Shown here in pieces: positions 29,253 to 39,515 of a stretch of DNA of 64,000 bases (within the stretch, counting starts at the first letter, position 1; every line of letters starts with the position of its first letter). This DNA is from Bog-159 sp963738375. GTDB lineage: Bacteria; Acidobacteriota; Terriglobia; Bryobacterales; Bryobacteraceae. The notes under the pieces were generated by a model. It saw only the letters and a list, made by a program, of their open reading frames with translations, did not search any database and was not told the origin of the DNA. A program made the translations under genes and the position numbers. The stretch covers positions 385,537 to 449,536 of the forward strand of contig CAVTWL010000012.1 in the NCBI GenBank assembly GCA_963738375.1. Reading direction: 5' to 3'.

Positions 29253-32200
29253 TTATTGCACGGTGAAGCCGTTGGGCAGCACCGCTTCCTCGCTGCCCGT
29301 GGTTACCACCAGAGACGAAGGCCCTAGCGCCACGGTCGAGCTTACCGTGAGAGTCACCGTAAGGCTGGTGGCGCTGGTTACAGCGATACTCGATGGCGTA
29401 ATGCCCGCGGCCGCTGCGACCTGGGTGGTGGCCTGCGCGAAATGCGTATTTACGCCGGTCACTGTCACCGTGGCCGCCTGTCCCGGTGAAGCGGTATTGG
29501 GCGCAGCCGCAGCCAGGTACGGAGTGGCCGCGGGCAGCAGCTGATTGAGCAGTCCGGTGACCACGAAGACCGCCATCTGCCCTCTTGTCAGTGAGTCGTT
29601 GGGACAGTAAAGACCTCCGCCGCATCCGCCAGTGATGCCGGCCTGCGCCAACTTCTGGACGAAGGGGAAGTACGGGCTGGACGCCGGCACGTCTGAGAAA
29701 TACGGCGTGCTTGGATACGTGAACGGGACCGTTCCGTAGCGCGATTGGATGACGAAGACCGCCATTTCGCCACGGGTCACCGGATCGTCGGGGCAGAACA
29801 GCGTGGTCGAACAGCCGCTGGTGATGCCCAGGTCCTTCAGCTTCTGGACGAATTTGAAGAACGGGCTGCTGGCCGGTACATCGGTGAAATAGGGGCTGGT
29901 TGTGTAGGTGAAGTTGTAGCTTCCTTCGATGGCTTCGATGAGGAATACCGCCATCTCAGCGCGGGTGGTGGTGGCATCCGGGCAATAGTCGAGCGGGGTG
30001 GTGGAGCACCCCGCCGTGATGTTGTCGGAATACATGACGTCGGCGAAATCGAAGAAATAATCGGAGGGCGCCACATCGGCAAAGATTTCCGCCGTCTCGC
30101 GCTGGGTGATGGAGACTGCCTGGCTGCCGATATCGATTGGGCCTGTTCGGGGAGTGCCGGTGGTATTGGCTTGGACCGAAAAAGTAACCGTTCCTCCGCC
30201 CCCAGGATTGACCGCGATCCAGGAAGCGCCGGGCGTCGCCGCCCAGGAGCAGGAGCCCAAGGCAGTGACGGAAACAGGCGGCCCCGCCTGCGCGGTGGCG
30301 TCCAGATAGATGACTCCCGGCGTCACCGTGAGGCCCGCGACTTTGCGTATGCGGCTATTGCCGGTGTCCGCGATATAGAGGTTGCACGCGGCGTCGATAG
30401 CTACGCCCCCCGGCATTGACAGGGAAGCAAGAGTAGCGGGTCCGTTGTCGCCGGAGAAGCCGGCAACTCCGCTTCCCGCAACGGTGGCGATGGCGCCACC
30501 GGCCTCCAGTTCGCGCACTACGTTGTTACCCCAGTCCCCGATGAATAGGTCTCCGCCGGCATCCAAGGCGACGCCCCAGGGGAAACACAGGGCGGCCGCG
30601 TTGCCAGGTCCGCCGTCGCCGCTGTATCCGCAAGTGCCGTTGCCCGCGATGGTGGTGATGGCGCCCGCCGATACCTTGCGGACCGCGCTATTGCTGGAAT
30701 CCGCGATGTAAAGATTTCCGGCGCCGTCCACGGCGACCCCTTGCGGGTTGCGTAACTCAGCGGCGATGGCCGGACCGTTATCGCCCAGGTAGCCGCACGT
30801 GCCGTTGCCGGCCACGGTGGAGATGGTCCCGTTACTGACTTCGCGGACGACGCAGTTGGGCGCATCGGCTATGAAAAGATTACCCGAGGCATCCACCGCT
30901 ATGCCCAGCGGCGTAGACAACGATGCGTTGGTGGCGGGTCCATGATCGCCGGAGTAACCGTAAATCCCGTCGCCCGCCACCGTGCTGATGAGCCCTGCGG
31001 GATTCACTTGGCGAATCACATGATCGTTGGTGTCGGCGATGAAGAAGTCTCCCAAAGTATCGAGAGTGACATCTCCCGGGCTCGAAAGGTTGGCGCTGGT
31101 AGCAGGGCTGCCATTGCCTCCGGGATCTCCCGGCAGGGAAGTGCCGTTTCCGGCAACGGTGCTGATGATGCCGGCGGAGCTCACTTCTCTGATCCGGTTG
31201 TTTCCTCCATCGGCGATGAACAAGTTGCCGCTGCCATCTACAGCTACGCCTTGCGCGCCGCTGAGCGCGGCGTCGACGGCAGGACCGCCATCTCCTGAAA
31301 AGCGAAAGCCGCCGTCACCCGCCACGGTGTTGATCGTGCCTCCGGCGACCTGTCGCACCCGGCTGTTGCCGGTGTCGGCGATCAGAAGGCTGCCCGATGC
31401 GCCAAGGGCGACGCCTTGCGGTTCGTTGAGGGTGGCGCTGGTGGCGGCGCCGCCGTCTCCCAGGAAATTCTGCGCGCCGCTGCCGGCGAAGGTGCTGATG
31501 GTTCCGGCGGCATTCACCAGCCGGATGCGCTGGTTGAACTGATCGGCGATATATAAGTTACCCGCGCCATCCACGGCCACTGCCGGAGGGAAGCCAAGTT
31601 TCGCGCTCGTGGCGGGGCCGTTGTCGCCGGAATAGCCGTAGTTTCCATTTCCCGCGAGGGTGGTGATGATGCCGCCAGCCACTTTCCGGATCGCATTATT
31701 GTCTTCATCGGCGATATATAGGTTGCCGGAAGCATCGATGGCAAGCCCGGCTGGGTCGTGAAATGTGGCGTTGACGGCCGGTCCGTTGTCGCCCGTGTAG
31801 CCTTGCGAGCCATTTCCCGCGATGGTGTTGATGACGCCGCTGGCGTCGATCTGGCGCACGCGCTGGTTAAAAGTATCGCTGATATATAGGTTGCCAAGGC
31901 CATCTACCGCGATTCCCAGGGGCAAATAGAATTGGGCGTTGATTGCCGGGCCGCCGTCTCCCCCGAAGCCCGCGGCGTGCCGCCGGCTATGGTCGTGATG
32001 ATGCCATTCGTATCGACCTTGCGGATGCGGTTGTTGTTGGTGTCCGCGATGTAAAGGTTGCCGAGGCTGTCGGCGGCCAGCGCGCAAGACTCGCCCAGCG
32101 CGGCGCTGGTGGCGGGTCCGTTATCGCCGGAGAAGCCGATGCTTCCGTTGCCGGCGGCGATGGTGAGGTTGCCGCTCGAATCGATTTTCAAAATCCGCGA

Positions 32201-32413
32201 GTTCCCGATGTCGTCCAGGTAATAGTTGCCCGAGGGGTCGGAGGCCACCGAAACCACCTGTCCGAGCGGTGCCTGAACAGCCGCGAGAGGCGTCGCGGGG
32301 AATGACCAGGTAATGCCCGCCACGGTAGTGATGGTTTGAGCCAAGGCTGCGGGCGCTAGAGCGGCGAACGCGAGCCAGACAGCCGGTCTCACGGTCGGTG
32401 ATTTGTAAGGCAT
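29253..32413 (-). CDS. Secreted NHL-repeat / BACON / SLH / IPT surface protein (one frameshift)
   Basis: About 1,053 residues across a break near 31978. A signal peptide (LAFAALAPAALAQ) precedes 12 tandem NHL-type repeats of about 56 residues with the consensus GNLYIADTxNxRIRKV and AGNGxxGYSGDNGPAT. A BACON-like domain follows (SCSWAATPGASWIAVNPGGG), then three S-layer homology repeats (FADVAPSDYFFDF, PYFTDVPASSPFFKFVQKL, PYFSDVPASSPYFPFVQKL, each with a CP..xxTRGxMAVF end). A final IPT/TIG-like Ig domain ends in VLPNGFTVQ. It is probably a cell-surface propeller. The NHL block also forms a degenerate direct repeat of about 168 bp in the DNA. Confidence 0.88.
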
Positions 32414-32516
32414 GAGCGGCGTCGTCCTTCCGTGCGGTTCCGTACGTCGCCTATTTTATACCGGGTAGAGCGCGGTGCGATAGCCGGCTTTGCGAACGAT
32501 GTTACTATCGCAGAAA

Positions 32517-35243
32517 ATGACATCCAAATCGACTGGCCGCCGCGGGTTTCTGAAGACCGTCGCGCTGGCCGGCGTGCCACTTTCGCAGGCCGCGGCGCAA
32601 ACACCATCGTCAAAGGTCGTCCCCCGGCCGTTGTGCCCCCAGCGAAGCCCGTCACCCTGCCGCGATCTTCCATGCGCTATCCGCGCGTGTTCACCGGGCG
32701 CCAACTGGCCATGCTGGCGATGCCTTTGGGCGGCGTGGGCGCCGGCAGCATCAGCCTCGGCGGGCGCGGGCAACTGCGCGACTGGGAAATCTTCAACCGG
32801 CCCGACAAAGGCCGTTCGCCGGAGTATGCGTTTGCCTCGATCTGGGCGCAGGCGGGCAGCCGCAAGCCGGTCGCGCACGTTCTGGAGTCTCGCCTGATGC
32901 CTCCTTATGAAGGCGCGGATGGGCTGGGTTCGAAGAATGCGCCCGGGCTCACGCGCCTCGAAGGCGCCACATTTACCGGCGAGTTTCCGATCGGGCAGAT
33001 TGCGTTTCACGATTCGCGGCTGCCGGTGAATGTGTCGTTGGAGGCGTTCAGCCCGTTCATTCCGCTGGACGCCGAGGAATCCGGTTTGCCGGTGGCCGTC
33101 TTGCGATATCGCGTTCACAATCCGGGGCGGGATGCGGCGCGGGTCTCGATTGCCTGGTCGGTCGAAAACCTGATTGGGGCGAGTTACCAGGACGTCGCGC
33201 AACGGCATCCCGGGGAGAAGCGGGCGGTCGAATACCGCGAATCCGAGCACATCAAAGGTCTGGTGATGAGCAACCCCGGCATGCCGGCTACGGACCCGCA
33301 GAACGGGACGCTGGTGCTCGGGCTGGTGAAGCCGGAAGGCAAGTTTACTTATCTGCGCGGCTGGACGAATGCAAAGTGGTGGACCAGTCCGCTGCTTTTC
33401 TGGGACGATTTCAGCGCGGACGGACAACTGGGACCGGAGGCGGCGGAGCGCAAGCCGATCGGATCGCTGTGCCTGCAACAGGAGATCGCGCCAGGCACCG
33501 AAGCGTCTTACACGTTTCTGCTGGCGTGGCATTTTCCCAACCGGACGCCGGCCTACTCCGGGCTGGAGTGCGCCTAAGGGCGACGAGCACACCATCATCG
33601 GCAATCATTATTCGACGCGCTTCGCGGGTGCCTGGCAGGCGGCGGAATATGCCGCTGACCATCTGCCGGATCTGGAGGCGCGCACACGGCGCTTCGTGGA
33701 AGCCATGCGCGCCAGCACGCTGCCGCCCGGCGTGCGCGACGCGGCCATGTCCACGCTCTCGACGCTGGTGACGCAGACATGCTTTCGCACGGCCGACGGA
33801 GAGTTTCATGGCTTCGAAGGCTCGGGCGATCATAGCGGCTGCTGTTTCGGCAATTGCACGCACGTTTGGAACTACGAGACGGCGACGCAGCATTTATTTC
33901 CGGCGCTGGCGCGTTCGCTGCGCAAAGCGGCGTTCGGATATTCGGAGGATGAGCAGGGCGGCATGCGCTTCCGCCAACTGCTGCCGGACGGTAAGGAACG
34001 GTTTCACTACGCGGCGGCGGACGGCCAGATGGGGCAGATCATCAAGACGTATCTGGATTGGCGGCTATCGGGCGATACGGAGTGGCTGCGCGGGCTGTGG
34101 CCCAGCGTGCAGCGGGCGGTTTCATTCGCCTGGATTTCGGGCGGCTGGGATTCGCAGCGGCGCGGCGTCCTGGATGGCGTCCAGCACAACACTTACGACG
34201 TGGAGTTCTATGGGCCCAATCCGCTGTGCGGAATTTATTACCTGGGAGCGCTGCGCGCGGCTGAGGAGATGGCCAAGGCACTCGAAGACATGCGCGCCGC
34301 GGAGGACTATCGTCAGCTCTTCGCAGCGGGCAGCCAGTGGATCGATGCGAATCTGTTCAATGGCCGGTATTATATCCAGAAGGTGCGCGGCATTCCCAAG
34401 GATCAAATTGCGCGGACGACCGTGGGCGATATGGGTGCTGAGAATTCCGAGAAGCCCGAATACCAGGTGGGCGAAGGGTGCCTGCTCGATCAATTGATGG
34501 GGCAGTATCTTGCCGATGTGGCGGGACTGGGGCCGCTGGTGGATCCGGCACACATTCGGGAGACGGTGAAGTCGCTCTATCAGTTTAATTACAAGCGCAC
34601 GTTGTACGAGCACGAATCGGTGCAGCGCACTTACGTATTGAACGATGAGGCGGCCCTGGTGGTTTGCGATTATGGCACGGGCAAGCGGCCTGAAGTACCG
34701 TTCCCGTATTTCAGCGAGGCGTGGACGGGCCTCGAATATCAGGCTGCCTCCACCATGATTTATGCAGGCATGGTGCGCGAGGGTGTGGAAGCCTTCGAGA
34801 ATACGCGGCGTCGTTACGATGGCGAGAGGCGCAACCCCTGGGACGAGGCGGAATGCGGACATCATTACGCCCGGGCCATGTCGGCGTGGTCGGGAGTACT
34901 GGCGCTCAGCGGCTTCCAGTATCATGGCGCGGACAAGAGCGCGATCGTCATGCCGCGCATCAATGTGGGGATCGAAAAGTTCTTGTGTTTTTGGTCGGCA
35001 GCGCCGGCTTGGGGCACATTCTCGTATGCCGCCGATGGCGGACGGCGGCGAGTGACGGTTAGCGTTGCCGAAGGGGCATTGCCCCTGCGCAGCCTAACCC
35101 TGGCGCCCGCCGCGGCCGGCAACGTCACCGCTACACTGCGGGGACGCGCGATGAGTGTTACTCACGACCAGCAGGGATCGGTATTTTCGCTGGTCGAAGA
35201 GGCTACCATCCGGGCCGGTGAAGAGTTGGTGCTGCTTGCGTGA
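32517..35243 (+). CDS. Tat-exported GH116 beta-glucosidase/glucosylceramidase-like protein (two frameshifts)
   Basis: About 909 residues across breaks near 32620 and 33578. The leader STGRRGFLKTVALAGVPL is a twin-arginine signal. The GBA2-type N-terminal domain begins with AMPLGGVGAGSISLGGRGQLRDWEIFNRP. The catalytic (alpha/alpha)6 part shows CTHVWNYETATQHLFPALARS, GVQHNTYDVEFYGPNPLC and FPYFSEAWTGLEYQAAS, with acidic residues at positions expected of GH116 nucleophile and acid/base. Predicted activity is retaining hydrolysis of beta-glucosides or beta-xylosides outside the cytoplasm. The stop overlaps the TTG start of the COG0523 gene by eight bases. Confidence 0.9.
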
Positions 35244-36297
35244 GCGTCCTACGCTGGTTTTGGTTGGCGGATTTCTAGGCGCGGGCAAGACGTCGCTGCT
35301 GCTGCGCGCCGCTCGATTGCTGCACCAGCGCGGCCAGCGCGCCGCTATCATTACCAACGATCAGGCGGGGGCTTTGGTGGATACGCGGATGGCGTCCGCG
35401 GCGGGCTTCGATGCCGGCGAAGTGGCGGGGGCGTGCTTTTGCTGCCGCTTTGGCGATTTCGTGGCGGCGGCGCAGAGCTTGCTGGCGGTGCGTCCGCACG
35501 TGATTTTCGCCGAGCCGGTGGGAAGCTGCATGGATCTTTCCGCGACGGTGCTGCAGCCTTTGAAGCAGTTGCATGCCGGGGAATTTCGCATCGCTCCCTT
35601 TTCGGTGCTGGTGGATCCGCGGCGGGCCGAAGAGTTCGCCGGGCGGGACGCCGATCCCGAACTGAACTACCTTTTTGAAAATCAGCTTGCCGAAGCCGAT
35701 TTGACCTTGTATACAAAATCCGATTTGTATCCGGATTTCGAGCTCCCGCCCTCCGGCCGGCGAGTGAGCGCAGTAACTGGACAGGGCGTGGCGGAGTGGC
35801 TCGATGAGGTTCTGGGCGGCGCCAGGAAGGCCGGCGGGCGCCTGTTGAATGTCGACTACGCCCGTTATGCAGCCGCCGAAGCGGCGCTGGGCTGGTTGAA
35901 CTGGGAGGGCGAATTGCGGCTGGATCCGCCGCTGCCGCCCGCTTCGGTGGTCGGGCCCTTGCTCGAAAAGCTGGACGAGGAACTGGCGCGCGTCGGCGCC
36001 CCCATCGCACATTTAAAGGTTTTCGATCGCGCCCCCAGTGGTTATATTCGCGCGGGCATTTGCCGCGGCGGCGACGCGCCTTCGGTGGAAGGCGATCTCC
36101 TGGCGTCCCCGTCGCGCCGCCACGAGCTGGTGATCAATCTGCGCGCCCGCGCGCTCCCCGTCGTACTGGAACAAGCCGTGGCGCGCGCGACCAGCGAACT
36201 GTTTCCGGGGCACCGGGTGCTTGGCCAGCAGTGTTTCCAGCCCTCGCCGCCGGTTCCGGAGCATCGCTTCCGCGGCATCGTCGCAGACCAGGGCTGA
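35236..36297 (+). CDS. COG0523/CobW-family GTPase (putative metallochaperone)
   Basis: About 353 residues from the TTG start at 35236 (LRERPTLVLVGG). The P-loop GGFLGAGKTSLLL and the metal-binding CxCC-type motif GACFCCRFGD identify the G3E family of metal chaperone GTPases; IFAEPVGSCMDL and TKSDLYP are further G motifs, the latter replacing NKxD. The C-terminal region is longer and atypical. Family members insert zinc, cobalt or nickel into targets; which metal is used here cannot be seen. It overlaps the GH116 gene by eight bases, so it is co-translated, but a functional link is unclear. Confidence 0.82.
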   Translation: MRERPTLVLVGGFLGAGKTSLLLRAARLLHQRGQRAAIITNDQAGALVDTRMASAAGFDAGEVAGACFCCRFGDFVAAAQSLLAVRPHVIFAEPVGSCMDLSATVLQPLKQLHAGEFRIAPFSVLVDPRRAEEFAGRDADPELNYLFENQLAEADLTLYTKSDLYPDFELPPSGRRVSAVTGQGVAEWLDEVLGGARKAGGRLLNVDYARYAAAEAALGWLNWEGELRLDPPLPPASVVGPLLEKLDEELARVGAPIAHLKVFDRAPSGYIRAGICRGGDAPSVEGDLLASPSRRHELVINLRARALPVVLEQAVARATSELFPGHRVLGQQCFQPSPPVPEHRFRGIVADQG

Positions 36298-36317
36298 AAG
36301 CTGATAGCTTGTTGATG

Positions 36318-37346
36318 ATGAAAGCACTCGTCAAGAGCAAGAATGCGCCCGGCCTTTGGCTCGAAGATGTGGAGAAGCCGCGCATTGGCATCAACGATGT
36401 CCTGATCCGCGTGCATCGCGCCGGCATCTGCGGCACCGACGTACACATTTACAAGTGGGACGATTGGGCGCAGAAGACCATCGCCATGGGCCTGGTGATC
36501 GGCCACGAGTTTGTGGGCGAGATCGCCGAAGTCGGGTCGAATGTGTCGGACTTCTATCCCGGCGATATCGTCAGCGGCGAAGGGCACGTGGTGTGCGGGC
36601 GCTGCCGCAATTGCCTGGCGGGACGGCGGCATTTGTGCGCGAAAACCCAGGGCATCGGCGTGAATCGCGCGGGCGCTTTCGCCGAATACATCGCGCTGCC
36701 GATGACCAACATCTGGCGGCATCACGATGGCATCGATCAGGACGTGGCCGCCATCTTCGATCCGTTCGGCAATGCGGTGCATACGGCGCTATCGTTTCCC
36801 GTGCTGGGCGAAGATGTGCTGATCACCGGCGCGGGGCCGATCGGGATCATGGCGGCGGCCGTGGCGCGGCATGCCGGCGCGCGCTACGTCGTGATCACCG
36901 ACGTGAATCGAGTACCGGCTGGATCTGGCGCGCAAGATGGGCGTGACCGAGGCGGTGAACATCGGCAAACAAACGCTGCCGGAAGTGCAGAAGAAGCTCG
37001 GGATGACCGAAGGGTTCGACGTCGGCCTCGAGATGTCGGGCAATCCGGCGGCTTTCCGCGACATGCTCGCGAACATGAGCCACGGCGCCAAGATCGCGAT
37101 GCTCGGCATTCCCGCCGGCGAGATGGCCATCGACTGGCGCACCGTGATCTTCAACATGCTCACCATCAAAGGCATCTACGGCCGCGAGATGTACGAAACC
37201 TGGTACAAGATGACCGTGATGCTGCAATCGGGCCTGGATATCACGCCCGGTGATCACGCACCGCTTCCATTACACGGAATATCGAGAAGGGCTTCGAGGT
37301 AATGTCCAGCGGTCACTCCGGCAAAGTGATTCTGAACTGGCAGTAG
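36318..37346 (+). CDS. tdh: L-threonine 3-dehydrogenase (two frameshifts)
   Basis: About 342 residues, the normal Tdh length, across breaks near 36912 and 37248. The medium-chain zinc dehydrogenase motifs are complete: GICGTDVHIYKWDDW, VIGHEFVGEI, GEGHVVCGRCRNCLAGRRHLC for the structural zinc, FDPFGNAVHTAL and the Rossmann motif ITGAGPIGIMAAAVARHAGA. After the first break YRLDLARKMGVTEAVNI continues, and after the second FHYTEYREGFEVMSSG. It oxidises threonine to 2-amino-3-ketobutyrate with NAD+ in the cytosol. The second ATG at 36318 is taken as start; ATG 36315 is equally possible. No kbl gene adjoins. Confidence 0.92.
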
Positions 37347-37688
37347 CTATTTCGGTTTGAAAAGGCCGACGGTATTGCCTTCCGGGTCGGCGAACCAGGC
37401 GAAGCTTCCCGTGGGAATGTCGACGGGGGGCACAATGGTCTTGCCGCCCAGCGCGTTCACCTTATCGAGCGCGGCCTGCAGATCGTCGACCATGACGTAG
37501 AAGTGGGTGTAGTGGTGAGGCTCGTGGCCGAGGGCAGTCATGTGGCCGGCGATGCCGCCCGTTCCTGTATCGATCATGGTGGCCGGACCCATGGGGGTCA
37601 GTTTCCAATCGAACAGGCTGGAGTAAAATTGCTCGGTGGCCGCTTTGTCTTTGCAGCCGATTTCAAAATGCACAACCGGATTCGCCAT
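37347..37688 (-). CDS. VOC-family protein
   Basis: 113 residues forming one vicinal-oxygen-chelate domain: ANPVVHFEIGCKDKAATEQFY, FYVMVDDLQAALDKVNALGG and FAWFADPEGNTVGLFKP. The His and Glu positions compatible with a metal site are present. I chose ATG 37688, with AGGA upstream, rather than the longer frame to 37706. Its stop directly abuts the tdh stop, so the genes converge with no gap. Substrate unknown. Confidence 0.82.
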   Translation of the reverse strand: MANPVVHFEIGCKDKAATEQFYSSLFDWKLTPMGPATMIDTGTGGIAGHMTALGHEPHHYTHFYVMVDDLQAALDKVNALGGKTIVPPVDIPTGSFAWFADPEGNTVGLFKPK

Positions 37689-37714
37689 CGTTTTCGATCC
37701 TAACATGGGGCCGG

Positions 37715-38182
37715 CTATTGCGCGGCCTTCTTGAGCAAAGCGATCTGTCCCGCGTGATAAAGCATGTGCTGGACCACGCCGTGCAGCATGGTGTAGATCG
37801 AATAAGGAACTTCTCCGAGCACGGTATCGCGCAGGCGGTCGTCGGTTAACTCGCCGAGGGCGGCTTCCATATCGCTATGGGCCGCCGCTAGGCCGGCGAG
37901 CGCCTGATGCCACGCAGGTTCGCTGGGCTCGGGCGGCGTGGGCCAGTCTTCGGCGGGCGTCAGCGTCGGCATCACCGCTCCTTGGATGCGCTGCAGCGGA
38001 ACGGAAATCCAAACGGCGATGTGAAGCACGAGTTCCCAGATGGTGTGGCCGCCAGGAATGGGGCGTTGGGCGGCGCTCTGCCACGTGACGCCTTTCAGAA
38101 CTTCGAGCAGTGCCGGGCCATGCCAGGCGGGCCCTTCGTAGGCGCGATGAAATTGGTCGAGGATGCGGCGCGTTTCGCCCAT
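37715..38182 (-). CDS. DinB-family protein
   Basis: 155 residues of the DinB/YfiT four-helix fold: RILDQFHRAYEGPAWHG, GHTIWELVLHIAVWISVPLQR with the first metal histidine, and MLHGVVQHMLYHAGQIALLKKA with the other two. Such proteins are often thiol transferases or have no known activity. The AGGAGG sequence abuts the ATG directly, which is too close for efficient initiation, so translation may rely on coupling to the COG3581-like gene upstream, whose stop lies five bases away. Confidence 0.85.
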   Translation of the reverse strand: MGETRRILDQFHRAYEGPAWHGPALLEVLKGVTWQSAAQRPIPGGHTIWELVLHIAVWISVPLQRIQGAVMPTLTPAEDWPTPPEPSEPAWHQALAGLAAAHSDMEAALGELTDDRLRDTVLGEVPYSIYTMLHGVVQHMLYHAGQIALLKKAAQ

Positions 38183-38186
38183 CCTC

Positions 38187-39515
38187 CTATTCTCTAGGAT
38201 ATTTCGGCCAGGTGCGCTGCCACTGTTTGCGCTTCTGGTAGCCGCGGGCGAGTTCAAGGTAGACGCCCAGGTCGCGGTCGAGATCGGACTGGGTGCCGTC
38301 GAAGTAGAAATTGCGAATCGGGATGCCCCCCAGGTCTCGGCTGAGCTTGGGATAAATGGCTTCGCAGACGATGCCGTTCATGCAGGTGAAAGGGCTGATG
38401 TCGATGATGCCATCCGCGCCTTTGCGGGCCAGGTATACGACCTTGCCGACGTTGAGAACCATTTCGCCGAAAGCGCCTTCGCGGGGCAGGTAGGGGCGGG
38501 CGCACTCCAAAATCTCGTAGATGTCGGGCTCCTCGTAGCCGATGAAATCCTGTCGGAAAGGTTCCAGCAGCACGCGCTCGTCGCGCTTCTGCACGCGGTT
38601 GCGGACCCAGGCTTCCAGGGCCTCGGAGGTCCAGAGGCGGCCGAGCAGTTTCAGCTTGCGGAAATGCTCGGTGTTGGTATACCAGATCCATTCGACGATA
38701 TCCGAGAGCCATGCTTCGGCGCGATACTCTTCGAGGCGGAGGATCAGGTTTTCGTTGGAAAACGTATTGAGGCGGCAGAAGATTTCGCCGACGATTCCGA
38801 TTAACGGTGTTACGCGGTCGCGGCGGCCGGGGATGGCGCGGAAGCGGTCGCGGGCGCGCAGCAGGGCGGCGCGGATAGCCGCCAATTGAACCGCGGGCTT
38901 CAGCGGCGACGCCTCTACGGTACGGCAAACATCGTCGAGGCAGCTTTGATACACGCGCTCGGTGTGCCCCGATTCGAGTTCGTGCGGGCGGTACTGCAGC
39001 ATGAGTTTTTGCAGGATATCGGCGGCGAGCAAGGCGCGCCATCCGGTACGCATGAAAGGGCGGGCCATCTCGCCCAGGCCGTCGTACCCATTGTTGCTGG
39101 AGGGTGCCAGCACCTGCGTTTCTTGGTAGCCGCTCTCGTCGAGCACGTGACGCAGGTACGGCGAGTATTGGCCGAAGCGGCAAGGGCCTTGCGCGGTCGG
39201 CATGAACAGGACCGTGCGTGCGGGGTCTGCGCCGCGCGCGCCGGGGCCGCCGTCGAGCACCTTCATGAAATCGCCGACAGTGACTTTAGCGGGATAGCAC
39301 TCGTCGCCGGAGGTATAGCGCGCGCCCAGTTCGCGGGTGCGGTGGTCGGAGGGCGGCGTGGGTTCGGCGTCGAGGCCGACGGCCCGGAACGCGGCGGCGA
39401 AGGCCTGCGCGCTGCCATACGCCATGGGCGGAATGTAAATCTTCTTGCCGGTTAGCGCGGGCTCGCCGCCATCGCTTGGGATGCGGCGGGCTCCGGCGGC
39501 GCTGGTTTGTAGCAT
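38187..39515 (-). CDS. COG3581-like partner of the acyl-CoA dehydratase activase
   Basis: 442 residues. It resembles the C-terminal part of large BadF/HgdC-type activator proteins and the CoA-dehydratase-like COG3580/COG3581 families. Conserved-looking elements are KKIYIPPMAYGSAQAF, TSGDECYPAKVTVGDF, FMPTAQGPCRFGQYSPYLR, GIVGEIFCRLNTFSNENL and ISPFTCMNGIV, the last three with cysteines suited to an iron-sulfur cluster. It follows the activase in the same direction; from ATG 39515 the two overlap by 64 bases, and a later start near ALTGKKIYIPP is possible. It probably works as a complex with the activase product. Confidence 0.78.
   Translation of the reverse strand: MLQTSAAGARRIPSDGGEPALTGKKIYIPPMAYGSAQAFAAAFRAVGLDAEPTPPSDHRTRELGARYTSGDECYPAKVTVGDFMKVLDGGPGARGADPARTVLFMPTAQGPCRFGQYSPYLRHVLDESGYQETQVLAPSSNNGYDGLGEMARPFMRTGWRALLAADILQKLMLQYRPHELESGHTERVYQSCLDDVCRTVEASPLKPAVQLAAIRAALLRARDRFRAIPGRRDRVTPLIGIVGEIFCRLNTFSNENLILRLEEYRAEAWLSDIVEWIWYTNTEHFRKLKLLGRLWTSEALEAWVRNRVQKRDERVLLEPFRQDFIGYEEPDIYEILECARPYLPREGAFGEMVLNVGKVVYLARKGADGIIDISPFTCMNGIVCEAIYPKLSRDLGGIPIRNFYFDGTQSDLDRDLGVYLELARGYQKRKQWQRTWPKYPRE

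Noticed and set aside
38254..39183. Long antisense-frame open frame overlapping the COG3581-like gene
   Set aside because: Arg/Pro-rich shadow in another frame of the same strand; the overlapping frame has the recognisable family motifs.
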